64,000 nt of DNA from Devosia sp. (lineage in GTDB: Bacteria > Pseudomonadota > Alphaproteobacteria > Rhizobiales > Devosiaceae): positions 1 through 64,000 of the forward strand of contig NZ_JAQGJV010000003.1 in assembly GCF_028290435.1 (NCBI RefSeq), given 5' to 3'. The notes beneath the pieces were generated by a model. It was not told the origin of the DNA. It saw nothing but the letters and a program-made list of their open reading frames with translations, and ran no database searches. The position numbers and the translations under genes are program-made. Within the stretch, counting starts at the first letter, position 1. Every line of letters starts with the position of its first letter. Below, one piece after another: positions 25,299 to 34,128 of this stretch.

Positions 25299-25886
25299 TT
25301 AGCTGACGAAGATACGACGATCCTGGAGCAGGTCATAACAAATCGCGTCGTACAGGTTGAAGTCCAGACTCCAGGTCGCTGCAAATGCCTCCCGGTCCTT
25401 CCATCCCTGGTTGACGACAGGAATGCGCTGAATGACTGGGAGATGGCGCTGATCTGGTTTGAATTTCCCGTCATCGATATGCGCCAGTCCGGCGCCAACG
25501 TGCCCACAAAGGCCTTTGAGGCTGCCAAGGTTCATCCCATTGTAGTGGCGAACTAATTCTCGAGCCTGAGAGGCGGGCTTCTTGATCTTTTTCCTCTTAC
25601 CGACAGCGCTGAAGATCAGGGTGGCGGCAACCGCCCGAGCAAGGGCATCAAGCTCTGCCGGTGTGCGATCAGTGCCATCAAAAATTACCGGTGTCATGCC
25701 GGCATCTAACGCATTTAATGCGCCGATGAGATGCTGGCCGGGGGCGCCTGCTCCGGGCGCGACCTGTTCCGCGAATGCGACTGCGCCATTCAGCCAGTTG
25801 ACTAGCGCGGCACGCTTCGCCAATCGAGTCTTAGCAGCACTAAAGGCGGCCGCTCCCTGTTCGATAAGCTCGAATTCGTCGTCCAT
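25299..25886 (-). CDS. Unknown protein coupled to the integrase
   Basis: A 195-residue protein with no recognised domain. It overlaps the integrase stop as TAATG, so it is translated from the integrase message and ends at a strong terminator. It contains a lysine-rich patch (GKRKKIKKPASQARE) and aromatic C-terminal motifs (WSLDFNLYDAICYDLLQD). A recombination-directionality or regulatory role is a hypothesis from position alone. Confidence 0.65.
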   Translation of the reverse strand: MDDEFELIEQGAAAFSAAKTRLAKRAALVNWLNGAVAFAEQVAPGAGAPGQHLIGALNALDAGMTPVIFDGTDRTPAELDALARAVAATLIFSAVGKRKKIKKPASQARELVRHYNGMNLGSLKGLCGHVGAGLAHIDDGKFKPDQRHLPVIQRIPVVNQGWKDREAFAATWSLDFNLYDAICYDLLQDRRIFVS

Positions 25887-27337
25887 TACACTGCCCCCCT
25901 GATACCGACCACGTTCCCTGAATCGCCACGAAGTGCGGACAAGAACGACTCCCAGCGCTGTCCGCCGGCCAGGATCGCATCGCTAAACTCAAGCCGCTTT
26001 TCATACTCATCGTCGGCCGCCAGGACCAACGTCTGCCAGGCGCCGTGGGAGTCTGCGTCAGCAGTAAAAAGCACATATCGCGCCCAGGCGTTGGTGGCGC
26101 GATACCTTAGTGGTTCAAGTTCAGCCCGATTGTAAACGCCAGCCACGCCCGCTCGAGAGGCCCCGCTTTTGTGGTTGAGCAGCGCGTCCACGACTGCTGA
26201 GTGTATGCCTAGCTCGGCCATCTTCGTGGCCGCGGTCCGACGCAGGTCATGAAAGGTCCAGCCTGTGACTCCGGACAATCGATCCAGTTGTGCCTTGGCA
26301 TCAGAGTAGTCGCCTACCGGCGCCAGGCCCCGACTGAACACGAACTCCCGGTCAGAGGGTAGTCTGGCAAGTTCGGCCAACATTGGCGGCGACAGGTGGA
26401 CAAGATGAGCTAGACCATTTTTCGCTCGCTCCGACGGAATGGTCCATTTTTTGGCGACGAGATCCAACTCGCTCCAAGGAAGTCGGGCGACTTCATCACG
26501 ACGCTGAGCAGATAGGATGAGCATACGGATCAAGCTAGACCAAGGCTGCCCCATGTCTTTGGCTGAATTCCAGACTCTGCGCAGTTCTTCGTCCGAAAGC
26601 ACCTTATCTCGCGATGTCTCAGGCGTTTGTCGCTCGATGCCCTCTAGTGGATTTGCCGTGGCCAACCTGGCGCGAGGCGATCGAGCAAATTGCCAAAGCG
26701 TCCGCAGGGTATTCAAAAATCGGTTTGCTTGGACGGGCGCCTGCGCATCCAGTTCCTTGATAATCTCCTCGACCCCGATCGAGTCCAAAGTCCGCGCCTT
26801 CCACCTATCGCTCAGACCTCCAGCACGGGAGGTAAAAACCAGGTCCATTGGTCGGAGGGGTGTGGCTTTATCATCGGCGGGGACGACGTATTTGATCAAC
26901 GACTGATCATGCTGCTCCAAGCCACTAGGCTTGAAGGGCACGAAGCCAAGTTGCCGGGCCACTTCCTTCCAAGTTCGATTGCCCTTCGCGATCTGGTGCC
27001 GAATAATATAGCGCCAGGCGACGGCAGGGAAATGGCGATCGCTGTCCTTATTGGCCTGCAACTCACTTCGCCTTGATGCCGCAGGATCTTCCCCTTCGGT
27101 GACGGCACGCAAAGCCTCTCTAGCTAGCGTACGCGCCTCGGCCAGCTTGATCTTCAAGGCATTTCCGAGGGTATACTTTCTCGATTTTCCGCCAAAGCGA
27201 TAACGCAGGGCCCAGCTTCGAACGCCGCTCGCCTGGATGATCAGATAGAGCCCTGGGACCGTCCCATCAGGTATTTCCTGTCGCGTCTTAGTTGCCTTGA
27301 GCTTTCCCACGGCAGCAGCAGTCAGCACCTTTGGCAT
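25886..27337 (-). CDS. int: Tyrosine-type site-specific integrase
   Basis: A 483-residue recombinase. The N-terminal DUF4102-type arm-binding domain begins MPKVLTAAAVGKLKA and includes DGTVPGLYLIIQASGVRSW and YRFGGKSRKYTLG. A core-binding domain follows. The catalytic domain shows Arg in SAQRRDEVARLPWSEL, the HDLRRTAAT box (H-x-x-R), and the C-terminal Tyr in VAGVYNRAELEP. It belongs to the P4-type family that uses tRNA genes. It is transcribed away from attR and toward the interior. Confidence 0.95.
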   Translation of the reverse strand: MPKVLTAAAVGKLKATKTRQEIPDGTVPGLYLIIQASGVRSWALRYRFGGKSRKYTLGNALKIKLAEARTLAREALRAVTEGEDPAASRRSELQANKDSDRHFPAVAWRYIIRHQIAKGNRTWKEVARQLGFVPFKPSGLEQHDQSLIKYVVPADDKATPLRPMDLVFTSRAGGLSDRWKARTLDSIGVEEIIKELDAQAPVQANRFLNTLRTLWQFARSPRARLATANPLEGIERQTPETSRDKVLSDEELRRVWNSAKDMGQPWSSLIRMLILSAQRRDEVARLPWSELDLVAKKWTIPSERAKNGLAHLVHLSPPMLAELARLPSDREFVFSRGLAPVGDYSDAKAQLDRLSGVTGWTFHDLRRTAATKMAELGIHSAVVDALLNHKSGASRAGVAGVYNRAELEPLRYRATNAWARYVLFTADADSHGAWQTLVLAADDEYEKRLEFSDAILAGGQRWESFLSALRGDSGNVVGIRGAV

Positions 27338-27342
27338 GTTGT

Positions 27343-27418
27343 GTTACCCCAGCTTCCCAAGGGGTAACAAACTGAGACCGATACCTCGTGTTACCCCTTT
27401 TTCGTATCAATTGGTAAC
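27343..27418. promoter_or_regulatory. Right-end GGGTAAC repeats (candidate integrase arm sites)
   Basis: Between the integrase start and attR are GTTACCC (27343-27349), GGGTAAC (27362-27368), GTTACCC (27390-27396) and GGTAAC (27413-27418), with weaker GTAAC and GTTAC copies at about 27457 and 27473. The alternation of orientations and the match to the left-end motif point to arm-type binding. The integrase promoter must lie in the same stretch, so the sites may also repress it. Confidence 0.6.
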
Positions 27419-27497
27419 ACCGCACAAAACCTTAGGGAAGCAGGGAATTGTGAAGGCGTAACGTTCTCAAAGGTTACTTCGAATTTTACAAACCCTC

Positions 27498-27547
27498 CGA
27501 CTTTTAATCGAATGGTCGAGGGTTCGACCCCCTCCCGGCATACCAAT
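27498..27547. repeat. attR: 50-bp copy of the tRNA-Lys 3' part
   Basis: Identical over 50 bases to 15872-15921. It lacks the acceptor 5' strand and D-arm, so it is not a functional tRNA. It marks the right boundary; DNA from 27548 on is chromosomal. Confidence 0.95.
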
Positions 27548-27618
27548 ATCTTTTGCAACAAAATCAGTGAGTTGGGTTCAAGACGAATAGTCCTGAAGCC
27601 GGAGGCACCTCGCCAGCC

Positions 27619-27895
27619 TCACCGCTCGTCCAAAACCGTTAAGACTGCACTGCGCGACAGAAGCGCCACCAGTTCCTGCTGCCGATTGACGCCAGCCTTG
27701 CGGAAGATGTTGCGCAGGTGGAAGGCAAAGGTGGTGCCGGTGATGCCCATGTCCAGCGCGATCTCGTCTGTCCGCAGCCCCCGGGCGATCGAGGTGGCCA
27801 CGCGAGCCTCAGTTGGGGTAAGCGCGAAGAGCTTGGCCGCCAGGGCTTCGGAGATCGGCGGGGTCGCGCCGGTATCGATCAGGAACATAGCGGCG
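27619..27895 (-). pseudogene. LuxR-type HTH fragment (5' part deleted)
   Basis: The last ~90 codons of a LuxR-family regulator remain: [19 protein letters not shown], then the DNA-binding [23 protein letters not shown] and TTFAFHLRNIFRKAGVNRQQ. The sensor part is absent. At about 27895 the sequence switches to the body of an ABC transporter ATPase read in another frame. The fragment starts at an internal Met without a visible ribosome site and is probably not made. Confidence 0.75.
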
Positions 27896-28729
27896 CTCGG
27901 GCCGAATGCCGATTTCGCTCGGCTTGGCGGCAAGGTCCGGCGGCACGCGCACGGAGCCACCGGGTATGGCAAAACGCTGGTCACCGACCCCGGCGCCCAA
28001 GGGCAGGAAATTCATCCGCGGACTGCCGATAAAGCCGGCGACAAACCGATTGGTGGGCTTGTTGTAGAGATCGAGCGGCGAGCCCACCTGCTCCACCTTG
28101 CCGGCATTGAGCACCACGATCTTGTCGGCCAGCGTCATCGCCTCGACCTGGTCATGGGTGACATAGACCATGGTGGTGCCGAGCCGTTCCTTCATCCGCG
28201 CGATTTCTATGCGCATCTCGACCCGCAGCGATGCATCAAGGTTGGAGAGCGGCTCGTCGAACAGGAAAATGCGTGGCTCGCGCACGATGGCCCGGCCAAT
28301 GGCGACGCGCTGGCGCTGCCCGCCCGAAAGCTGGCGCGGCTTGCGGTCGAGATAGCTCTCGATGCGCAGCACCTTGGCGGCGATTTCGACCCGCGCCCGG
28401 ATTTCGGCCTTGGGCGTGCCCGCCAGCCACAGCGCGTAGCCCATATTGTCGGCCACAGACATATGCGGATAGAGCGCATAGCTCTGGAACACCATGGCGA
28501 TGCCGCGCTTGGCCGGAGGCACGTCGTTGACGATCTCCCCGTCAATGGCCATCTGTCCGGCGGTGATTTCGTCCAGCCCACAGATCAGGCGCAGCAAGGT
28601 AGACTTGCCGCAGCCGGAGGGGCCCACAAAGGCGACGAATTCGCCGTCTTGCACGGTCAGGTCGATGCCCTTGAGCACTTCGGTGGTGCCGAAGGATTTC
28701 CTGATACCGCTGAGTTCGAGTTTGGCCAT
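27809..28729 (-). CDS. Sugar ABC transporter ATPase, C-terminus truncated (UgpC/MalK type)
   Basis: A 306-residue ATPase with Walker [11 protein letters not shown]-loop FQSYALYPH, signature [14 protein letters not shown], Walker [12 protein letters not shown] and H-loop VTHDQVEA. MalK-type ATPases run ~350-370 residues. Here the C-terminal regulatory domain ends at about SEIGIRPE, and ~20 unrelated residues follow, read out of frame from the LuxR fragment. Part of the TOBE-like domain is therefore lost. The nucleotide-binding core is intact. It starts 13 bases after the IclR-SMP-30 gene, in one operon, and no permease gene lies nearby. Confidence 0.85.
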   Translation of the reverse strand: MAKLELSGIRKSFGTTEVLKGIDLTVQDGEFVAFVGPSGCGKSTLLRLICGLDEITAGQMAIDGEIVNDVPPAKRGIAMVFQSYALYPHMSVADNMGYALWLAGTPKAEIRARVEIAAKVLRIESYLDRKPRQLSGGQRQRVAIGRAIVREPRIFLFDEPLSNLDASLRVEMRIEIARMKERLGTTMVYVTHDQVEAMTLADKIVVLNAGKVEQVGSPLDLYNKPTNRFVAGFIGSPRMNFLPLGAGVGDQRFAIPGGSVRVPPDLAAKPSEIGIRPERRYVPDRYRRDPADLRSPGGQALRAYPN

Positions 28730-28742
28730 GTCGGTTCCCTGG

Positions 28743-30476
28743 TCAGCCGGCAAACATCGGGTCTTGCAGACCCTTGATGCCGGTATCGATAGCGAAGATG
28801 CTGCCGGATAGCGGCGCTTCGGTCAGTTGTGCGGCTGAAAGCCGGATACGGGCGGTGGTAACGAACAAGGTCTGCATGTCCGGTCCGCCGAACACGCACG
28901 AGGTCGGGCGCGGCACCGGCAGGTTGATCACCCGATCGACCTTGCCGTCCGGATCGTAGCGTGTGACGCACCAGCCATCCCAATGGGCGGCCCAGACGAA
29001 ACCTTCGGCATCTACCGTCAACCCATCCGGTTTGCCCTCGGATTCAGGCACCGAAATGAACACCCGCCGATTGGCGATCGAGCCGCTGTCGATGTCGAAA
29101 TCATAGGCGTAGATGAGCTGCTTGGCGGTATCGGCGAAGTAGAATGTCTTGTCGTCCGGGCTCCAGCCCATGCCGTTGGAGACATGAAAGCCCCGGTCCA
29201 TCTCGAAGGCGCGTCCATCGGGATCGAGCCGCCACAGGCGGCCCTGGTCGGGCGCAGTATCGATGGCCAGCGAGCCGGCCCACAGCCGCCCGCGACGGTC
29301 GCATTTGCCGTCATTGAAGCGGTTGCCCGGCCGGTCGGCTTCAGGGTGGGAAATGGTGGTGATGCTGCCGCTGGGCAGGTCGATGCCGCGGATTTCGCCA
29401 TGCATGGCGGTTACGAACCCGCCGCGCGTGCGCGGAATGATGAACCCCACCAGTTCCGGCACCGGCATACTCACATAGGTGCCCTTGACCGTGTCGCCGG
29501 TATAGACAGCGGGCGCCAGGATATCGACGAAATAGAGCTTCTTGTCCCGCTCGGACCAATGGGGACCCTCCCCCAAAAAGGTGCTGGCGGGAATGACACA
29601 GCGCACGTCGGCACGGTCGACCCCAAGTGGGCGCGGCTGGATGCCAAGCGACATAGCGAATTCCCCGAAATTGCCAGATGTGCGGCGCGCCGCCTCGATG
29701 ACTTCGCGCCCCAGCGCATGCAACCGTTCGACCGGCAGCCGGAACGACGGCCCGATAATGCCGATAGCCCCGATAGGCTCGCCCCGGTGGTTGAGAACCG
29801 GCGCCGCGACCGAGGAAATCCCCATATTCTGCTCGTCTACCGACACCGCGTAACCGCGCGCCTTGGTTAGATCGAGCTGGCGGATCAGTTCATCGACGTC
29901 AATGATAGTATTGGGCGTCAGCCCTTCGAGATGAGCATCGGCCAGCAACGCCCGGCGCTTTTCCAGCGACAGATGCGCCAGCATCGCCTTGCCCAAGCCG
30001 CTACCGTGAGCGGCCGCGCGACTGCCCACGCCATTGTTGAGGCGCAGCGGCTGGGGCACGTCGCTCTGGTCGATATAGAGGACGCTAGCGCCATCCATCA
30101 CCCCAAGGCGGATCGCTTCGCCGGTCAGGTCGCGCAGCCGCACCAGTTCCGGTTGGGCGGCACCGCGCAGGTCGAAATCGTCCCAGACCTTGTGGGCCCA
30201 TTGAAACAGCCGCGCCCCCAGCCGGTAGGTCTGGTCGCGTCCGTCAAAGGCCAGCAGATGCTCTTCCACCAGGGCCTGGAGCAGCCGATGCAGCGTCCCC
30301 TTGGGTACGTTGGTCTGTTCCAGCAGCTCGGTAAACCGCAGCCCCTTGGGCGCGGAGGCGACGATATCGAGCAGTTGGATGCCGCGCGTCAGCGCCTGCA
30401 CCCCGGGCGTCGATGGACCATCGGCCTCGCCGTCCTTGTCGCCCGCGCTGGCGCTGAGTTGGGGCTTGCCCATCAT
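28743..30476 (-). CDS. IclR regulator fused to SMP-30/gluconolactonase
   Basis: A 577-residue two-part protein. Residues ~24-90 are an IclR winged helix ([36 protein letters not shown]), and ~100-265 the ligand-binding domain ([31 protein letters not shown]-like). Residues ~275-577 are an SMP-30/LRE lactonase: [72 protein letters not shown]. The lactonase metal ligands Glu, Asn and Asp are in place. It probably both hydrolyses a sugar lactone and senses a pathway compound. Tandem ATGs at 30476 and 30473 follow GGGAG. Confidence 0.88.
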   Translation of the reverse strand: MMGKPQLSASAGDKDGEADGPSTPGVQALTRGIQLLDIVASAPKGLRFTELLEQTNVPKGTLHRLLQALVEEHLLAFDGRDQTYRLGARLFQWAHKVWDDFDLRGAAQPELVRLRDLTGEAIRLGVMDGASVLYIDQSDVPQPLRLNNGVGSRAAAHGSGLGKAMLAHLSLEKRRALLADAHLEGLTPNTIIDVDELIRQLDLTKARGYAVSVDEQNMGISSVAAPVLNHRGEPIGAIGIIGPSFRLPVERLHALGREVIEAARRTSGNFGEFAMSLGIQPRPLGVDRADVRCVIPASTFLGEGPHWSERDKKLYFVDILAPAVYTGDTVKGTYVSMPVPELVGFIIPRTRGGFVTAMHGEIRGIDLPSGSITTISHPEADRPGNRFNDGKCDRRGRLWAGSLAIDTAPDQGRLWRLDPDGRAFEMDRGFHVSNGMGWSPDDKTFYFADTAKQLIYAYDFDIDSGSIANRRVFISVPESEGKPDGLTVDAEGFVWAAHWDGWCVTRYDPDGKVDRVINLPVPRPTSCVFGGPDMQTLFVTTARIRLSAAQLTEAPLSGSIFAIDTGIKGLQDPMFAG

Positions 30477-30545
30477 CTCTCCCGAGAACCGAAACTTGCC
30501 GGTTTGATTGCCTAGCGTTGTTCGCCGTGTTGCCAATCGAATATC

Positions 30546-30562
30546 TTGGAACTAAGTTTCAT
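30546..30562. promoter_or_regulatory. IclR-type operator candidate
   Basis: In the divergent gap between the IclR fusion and the dehydratase, GGAACTAAGTTTC (30548-30560) is a near-palindrome with half-sites of the IclR type. It lies about 45 bases before the dehydratase start, fitting autoregulation plus control of the catabolic genes. Confidence 0.4.
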
Positions 30563-30603
30563 GTCAAGACGTCAACAGCGGCATGGACCGCGTGGGAGCG
30601 AAT

Positions 30604-31755
30604 GTGAAGATTACCAAGGTCGACCACTGGCTGGTCAGGATGCCCTTTACCGAGGACATTCTGTGGGGCTCAGGCCGCCGCATTGGCACCACCCGCCTCT
30701 TCTGTCGAATCGAGACGGATGGAGGAATCACCGGCTGGGGCGAAACCATCTCGCTGATCGCCAGCGTGCCCGCGGTGTTCGCCGATATCGTCGCGCCCTT
30801 GGCCATCGGCTACCCGGTGGCCGACGTGGAGCGGCTGCATCGGCACGTGCTCGGCGCCGGCTTCTACCATCACAAGCGCGCCGCCGTGATGGCGATCGCA
30901 GCGCTCGAAATGGCGATGTGGGACGCGCTCGGCAAGCAGGCGAAACTGCCGCTCTATGCCCTATGGGGCGGCAAATGGCGCCAGGACGTAGCCGCCGCCG
31001 CCTATCTTTTCACCAATGAACCCAAAGCCTTGACCGAGCGGCTGCAACGCTTTCTCGACAAGGGCTACGAGACTTTCAAGGTCAAGATCGGTTTTGACGA
31101 GCGCACTGACATCGTCCTCGCCGAAACCGCCCGTAAGGTGATCGGCGACCACCCATTGCGGCTCGACGTCAACGGCGCCTGGCACCCCGGAACCGCCAAG
31201 CGCCAACTGGAAAAACTGCGCCCCTTCGATCCCGCCTATGTCGAACAGCCGCTGGAACTGGACGACCTCGCCGGTCACGCCGCGCTCGTCGCCCAATCCT
31301 CCGTCCCGATCGCGCTGGACGAAAGCGCCTACACGCTGGCCGATGTCGGCAACATCATCCGCGCCAGCGCTGCCGATGTCGTTCTGCTCGATCCTCATGA
31401 GGCGGGCGGCCTGTGGCAGACCATCAAGGCCGCGGCGATCTGCGAAGCGGTCGGCATCCCGGTGACACTACACTCCGGCGCTGAATTGGCTTTGTCCCAG
31501 TCCGCCTACATCCACCTCGCCGCCTCGATCCCCAACCTGTCGCTGGCCATCGATACGGAGCGCGCCTATCTCGGCGGCGACATCAGCCCCAATCCGCCGG
31601 TTCTAACCGATGGCCGCTTCGCGATTCCCGAAGGCCCCGGGCTGGGCGTCGAGGTCAATGTAGAAGCCCTCGAGTGCTATCGCGTCGACGGCATTGTCGG
31701 CGCCTATCTCGACACGTCCCGCAAGGACTGGTTCCCCATCAAGCCCGCCTATTGA
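30604..31755 (+). CDS. Mandelate racemase-type sugar-acid dehydratase (enolase superfamily)
   Basis: A 383-residue enolase-superfamily enzyme. It has the KxK catalytic motif FKVKIG (K159, K161), metal ligands D188 (LDVNG), E214 (YVEQP) and D239 (ALDES), and a D263/H291 pair (LLDPHEAGG and VTLHSG) as in the mandelate racemase subgroup rather than the muconate-cycloisomerase subgroup. It likely dehydrates an aldonic acid to a 2-keto-3-deoxy acid. The GTG at 30604 has GGGAG at good spacing; an upstream ATG 21 bases earlier does not. The sugar acid is inferred from neighbours as galactonate-like. Confidence 0.85.
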   Translation: MKITKVDHWLVRMPFTEDILWGSGRRIGTTRLFCRIETDGGITGWGETISLIASVPAVFADIVAPLAIGYPVADVERLHRHVLGAGFYHHKRAAVMAIAALEMAMWDALGKQAKLPLYALWGGKWRQDVAAAAYLFTNEPKALTERLQRFLDKGYETFKVKIGFDERTDIVLAETARKVIGDHPLRLDVNGAWHPGTAKRQLEKLRPFDPAYVEQPLELDDLAGHAALVAQSSVPIALDESAYTLADVGNIIRASAADVVLLDPHEAGGLWQTIKAAAICEAVGIPVTLHSGAELALSQSAYIHLAASIPNLSLAIDTERAYLGGDISPNPPVLTDGRFAIPEGPGLGVEVNVEALECYRVDGIVGAYLDTSRKDWFPIKPAY

Positions 31756-31763
31756 GTGCAGCC

Positions 31764-32660
31764 ATGTATATCGCGATCGAATGGACCTCCGCGGCGTTTC
31801 ACGCCTGGCAATTGCAGGCCGATGGCAGCGTGAGCGCCGAACACAGCAGCGCGCGCGGGGTCAATAGCGTATCCAACGGGGCATTTGAAACGGCTCTGCG
31901 GCAGGAAATCGGCCCCTGGCTGGGCGAGGCTCGTGCCATCCTGCTCTCGGGCATGGTCACCAGCCGGACCGGATGGATCGAGTCGCCCTTCGTCATGGTG
32001 CCGGCCGGCCTTCCGGACTTGTTGGCGCAGGCGGTCCGGCAGGACATCGATGGCCTGCCCACGCTCTATTTTCTGCCCGGAATCGCACGGCAAATTCCGG
32101 TCCCGGACGTCATGCGGGGAGAAGAATTGGCGGTCTTCGGCATCGGCAACCAAATGCCTGGCCTCGTGGTCCTGCCCGGCGCGCACAGCAAGTGGATCAC
32201 CACCGATCGCGGCCGGATCACCGACATCGCCACCTACATGGGCGGCGAAGTTCTCAACCTGCTGAAAAAGGACTCGCTGGTGTCCCGGCTTATTCCGGCC
32301 AGTTACGAGCCGCATCCCGACGCCTTCGAACGCGGTACGCGCTTTGCCCTCGACAAGTCGGCCATGCCGGGTGGCGTGCTGCAACGCATCTTCTCGGCCC
32401 GCTCCCTCGTGCTGTTCGGGCAGCTCGAACCGGCCGAAATCGCCGACTACCTTGGCGGGGTCATGGTGGGTTCGGAAATCGCCGAAGCTCTTGCGGGCAT
32501 CCCGCAGCCGGATTCCATCGCCGTCATGGGCACAAGCGCCTCCGCCGTTGCCTACAGAACCGCGGTTGAGATTGCCGGGATTCCCAGCCCGATCCTGGCG
32601 AGCAGCACCGTTTCGGCCTTTGCGTTTCTCGCGGCGGAGTTGCAAAAGGCAAGAATTTAA
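31764..32660 (+). CDS. dgoK: 2-dehydro-3-deoxygalactonokinase-like kinase (DgoK)
   Basis: A 298-residue kinase with FGIGNQMPGLVVLPGAHSKWI, the DgoK hallmark GxHSKW, and RITDIATYMGGEVLNLL. It should phosphorylate 2-keto-3-deoxygalactonate to its 6-phosphate. The ATG lies 8 bases after the dehydratase stop, so the two are one operon. Length is typical. The matching aldolase (DgoA type) is not in the window. Confidence 0.85.
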   Translation: MYIAIEWTSAAFHAWQLQADGSVSAEHSSARGVNSVSNGAFETALRQEIGPWLGEARAILLSGMVTSRTGWIESPFVMVPAGLPDLLAQAVRQDIDGLPTLYFLPGIARQIPVPDVMRGEELAVFGIGNQMPGLVVLPGAHSKWITTDRGRITDIATYMGGEVLNLLKKDSLVSRLIPASYEPHPDAFERGTRFALDKSAMPGGVLQRIFSARSLVLFGQLEPAEIADYLGGVMVGSEIAEALAGIPQPDSIAVMGTSASAVAYRTAVEIAGIPSPILASSTVSAFAFLAAELQKARI

Positions 32661-32741
32661 GGCTGCCCACGCTGACGCTCTATGCGCGATAGAATAGCAC
32701 GAATCAAAAACACGGCCAAAGGCCGCGTGAAGGGACGAGAC

Positions 32742-33488
32742 ATGAACGAGATCGATCTGAAGGGCCGCATTGCAGTGGTAACCGGCGGCGCGCAGGGCAT
32801 TGGCTTTGCCATTGCACGACGGCTGGTGGCGTCCGGCGCCCGGGTTAGCCTGTGGGACAACAACGCCGCGGTTCTGGCCGATGCCAAGCTGGCGCTCGGC
32901 GACGCCGCCTCGACCGTTGAAGTCAATATCGCCTCCTACGACGCCGTCGAGGCGGCCGTCGTCGCCACCGAGCAAGCGCTGGGTGGGATCGATATTCTTG
33001 TGCATTCCGCAGGCATTGCCGGCAAGAACGCCCCGCTCGATGAATACGAACTGGACGAGTGGCGCCGCGTCATCGACATCGATCTCAACGGCGCGTTTTA
33101 CGTAAATCGCGCCATCCTGCCCGGTATGAAGGCCCGCAATTATGGCCGCATCGTCAACATCGCCTCGATCGCCGGCAAGGAGGGCAATCCCAACGCCGCC
33201 GCTTACGCCGCCGCCAAGGCGGGCGTGATCGGCATGACCAAGGCCGTCGGCAAGGAATGCGCCAAATACGACATCGCCATCAACGCGATCACTCCGGCCA
33301 CGGCAAAGACGCGTATCCTGGATGAACTGAAGCCCGAATTCATCGACTACATGCTCAGCCGCATTCCACGCGGCCGGTTCCTCGAAGTCGAAGAAGCGGC
33401 CAGCATGGTCGCCTGGCTCGTCTCCAAGGAAAACAGCTTCACCACTGCGTCCGTTTTCGATCTGTCAGGCGGCCGCGCAACCTATTGA
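32742..33488 (+). CDS. SDR family dehydrogenase of the sugar-acid operon
   Basis: A 248-residue classical short-chain dehydrogenase: NAD(P) loop VTGGAQGIGFAIARRL, HSAGIAG, catalytic Ser in VNIASIAGKE and YxxxK in AAYAAAKAG. The start is ATG after AGGGACGAGAC; an upstream in-frame ATG adds a basic extension without similarity. It could oxidise a sugar such as D-galactose (first step of a lactone pathway) or a deoxy acid, in the same operon as the dehydratase and kinase. Specificity is not settled. Confidence 0.85.
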   Translation: MNEIDLKGRIAVVTGGAQGIGFAIARRLVASGARVSLWDNNAAVLADAKLALGDAASTVEVNIASYDAVEAAVVATEQALGGIDILVHSAGIAGKNAPLDEYELDEWRRVIDIDLNGAFYVNRAILPGMKARNYGRIVNIASIAGKEGNPNAAAYAAAKAGVIGMTKAVGKECAKYDIAINAITPATAKTRILDELKPEFIDYMLSRIPRGRFLEVEEAASMVAWLVSKENSFTTASVFDLSGGRATY

Positions 33489-33600
33489 GGGCCGGCCGAT
33501 AACGGCGCTTCAATTGCGAATCGACGCGAAATGCTCTTTCAGTCGCTCGTTGGCGGGCTCTGCCGCCGACGTCCATTCCCCTGCAATTGGCGGTTAGCCC

Positions 33601-34128
33601 ATGTCTCAGGACACCATCGATCTGATCAAGGTGATGGTGGTGAGCCTGCTCATCTTTGCCATCAGCACCATAGCTGTCGTCTATCTGCTGGTGGTGTTCC
33701 GCACCTATGGCGGCAGCGTGCCGGTGATCGGCAAGCTGCCGAGCCTGGATTTGGGCGCCATCATTCCCGCGCTGGCGGAAACCCGCTTGCTGGTCATCCT
33801 GGGCGCCATGTTCGTGATGGCCAGTGGCATCAGCCTGATCTTGACCAGCGTCACCATCGATATGGCGATGCTGATCATTGCCAAGGCGATGACTCTTTTG
33901 ATCACCGCCATGTTCGGCGTATTGGCCGGCCTGTGGGGCTATGTGCGCCTGTCGCAGGGCACCGAGCTGGCTTTGCCCGGCATCAACCGCTTGGCGATCG
34001 CCTTGTTCGTATTCTTCGTGCTGTCGTCGGTGCTGCGCAACGCGACCTTCCGCGGCTGGGGCGCGATGCGCTTCGTCGCCGCGGCCGCCATGATCATTCT
34101 GGCACCCGTGCTGCTGGTTTCCCTCTAG
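33601..34128 (+). CDS. Multi-pass membrane protein of unknown function
   Basis: A 175-residue protein with four to five membrane helices (about 10-33, 56-80, 85-110, 125-146, 150-173). No conserved motif is recognised. Its stop overlaps the map stop tail to tail by 4 bases. The start follows 112 bases with no gene. It is not obviously linked to the sugar-acid operon. Confidence 0.62.
   Translation: MSQDTIDLIKVMVVSLLIFAISTIAVVYLLVVFRTYGGSVPVIGKLPSLDLGAIIPALAETRLLVILGAMFVMASGISLILTSVTIDMAMLIIAKAMTLLITAMFGVLAGLWGYVRLSQGTELALPGINRLAIALFVFFVLSSVLRNATFRGWGAMRFVAAAAMIILAPVLLVSL

Larger units (their letters stand above)
15872..27547. mobile_element. Integrated satellite-like element in tRNA-Lys
   Basis: The element is 11.6 kb between perfect 50-bp attL and attR. 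It carries a tyrosine integrase, AlpA-type regulator, replication-initiator-like protein with internal iterons, terminase-small-subunit-like protein, protease/capsid fusion and, near attL, lower-GC cargo including an AbiC-like gene. All 14 genes are on the minus strand. No portal, large terminase, tail or lysis gene is seen. This supports a phage satellite or a heavily reduced prophage. The integrase is at the end away from the intact tRNA, the opposite of the more common arrangement. Confidence 0.9.

Noticed and set aside
15872-27547. Complete prophage
   Set aside because: No portal, large terminase, tail, lysis or repressor genes were found between the att sites.
27498-27572. Second tRNA-Lys gene
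   Set aside because: Only the 3' 50 bases are repeated; the acceptor 5' strand and D-arm are missing, so this is attR.
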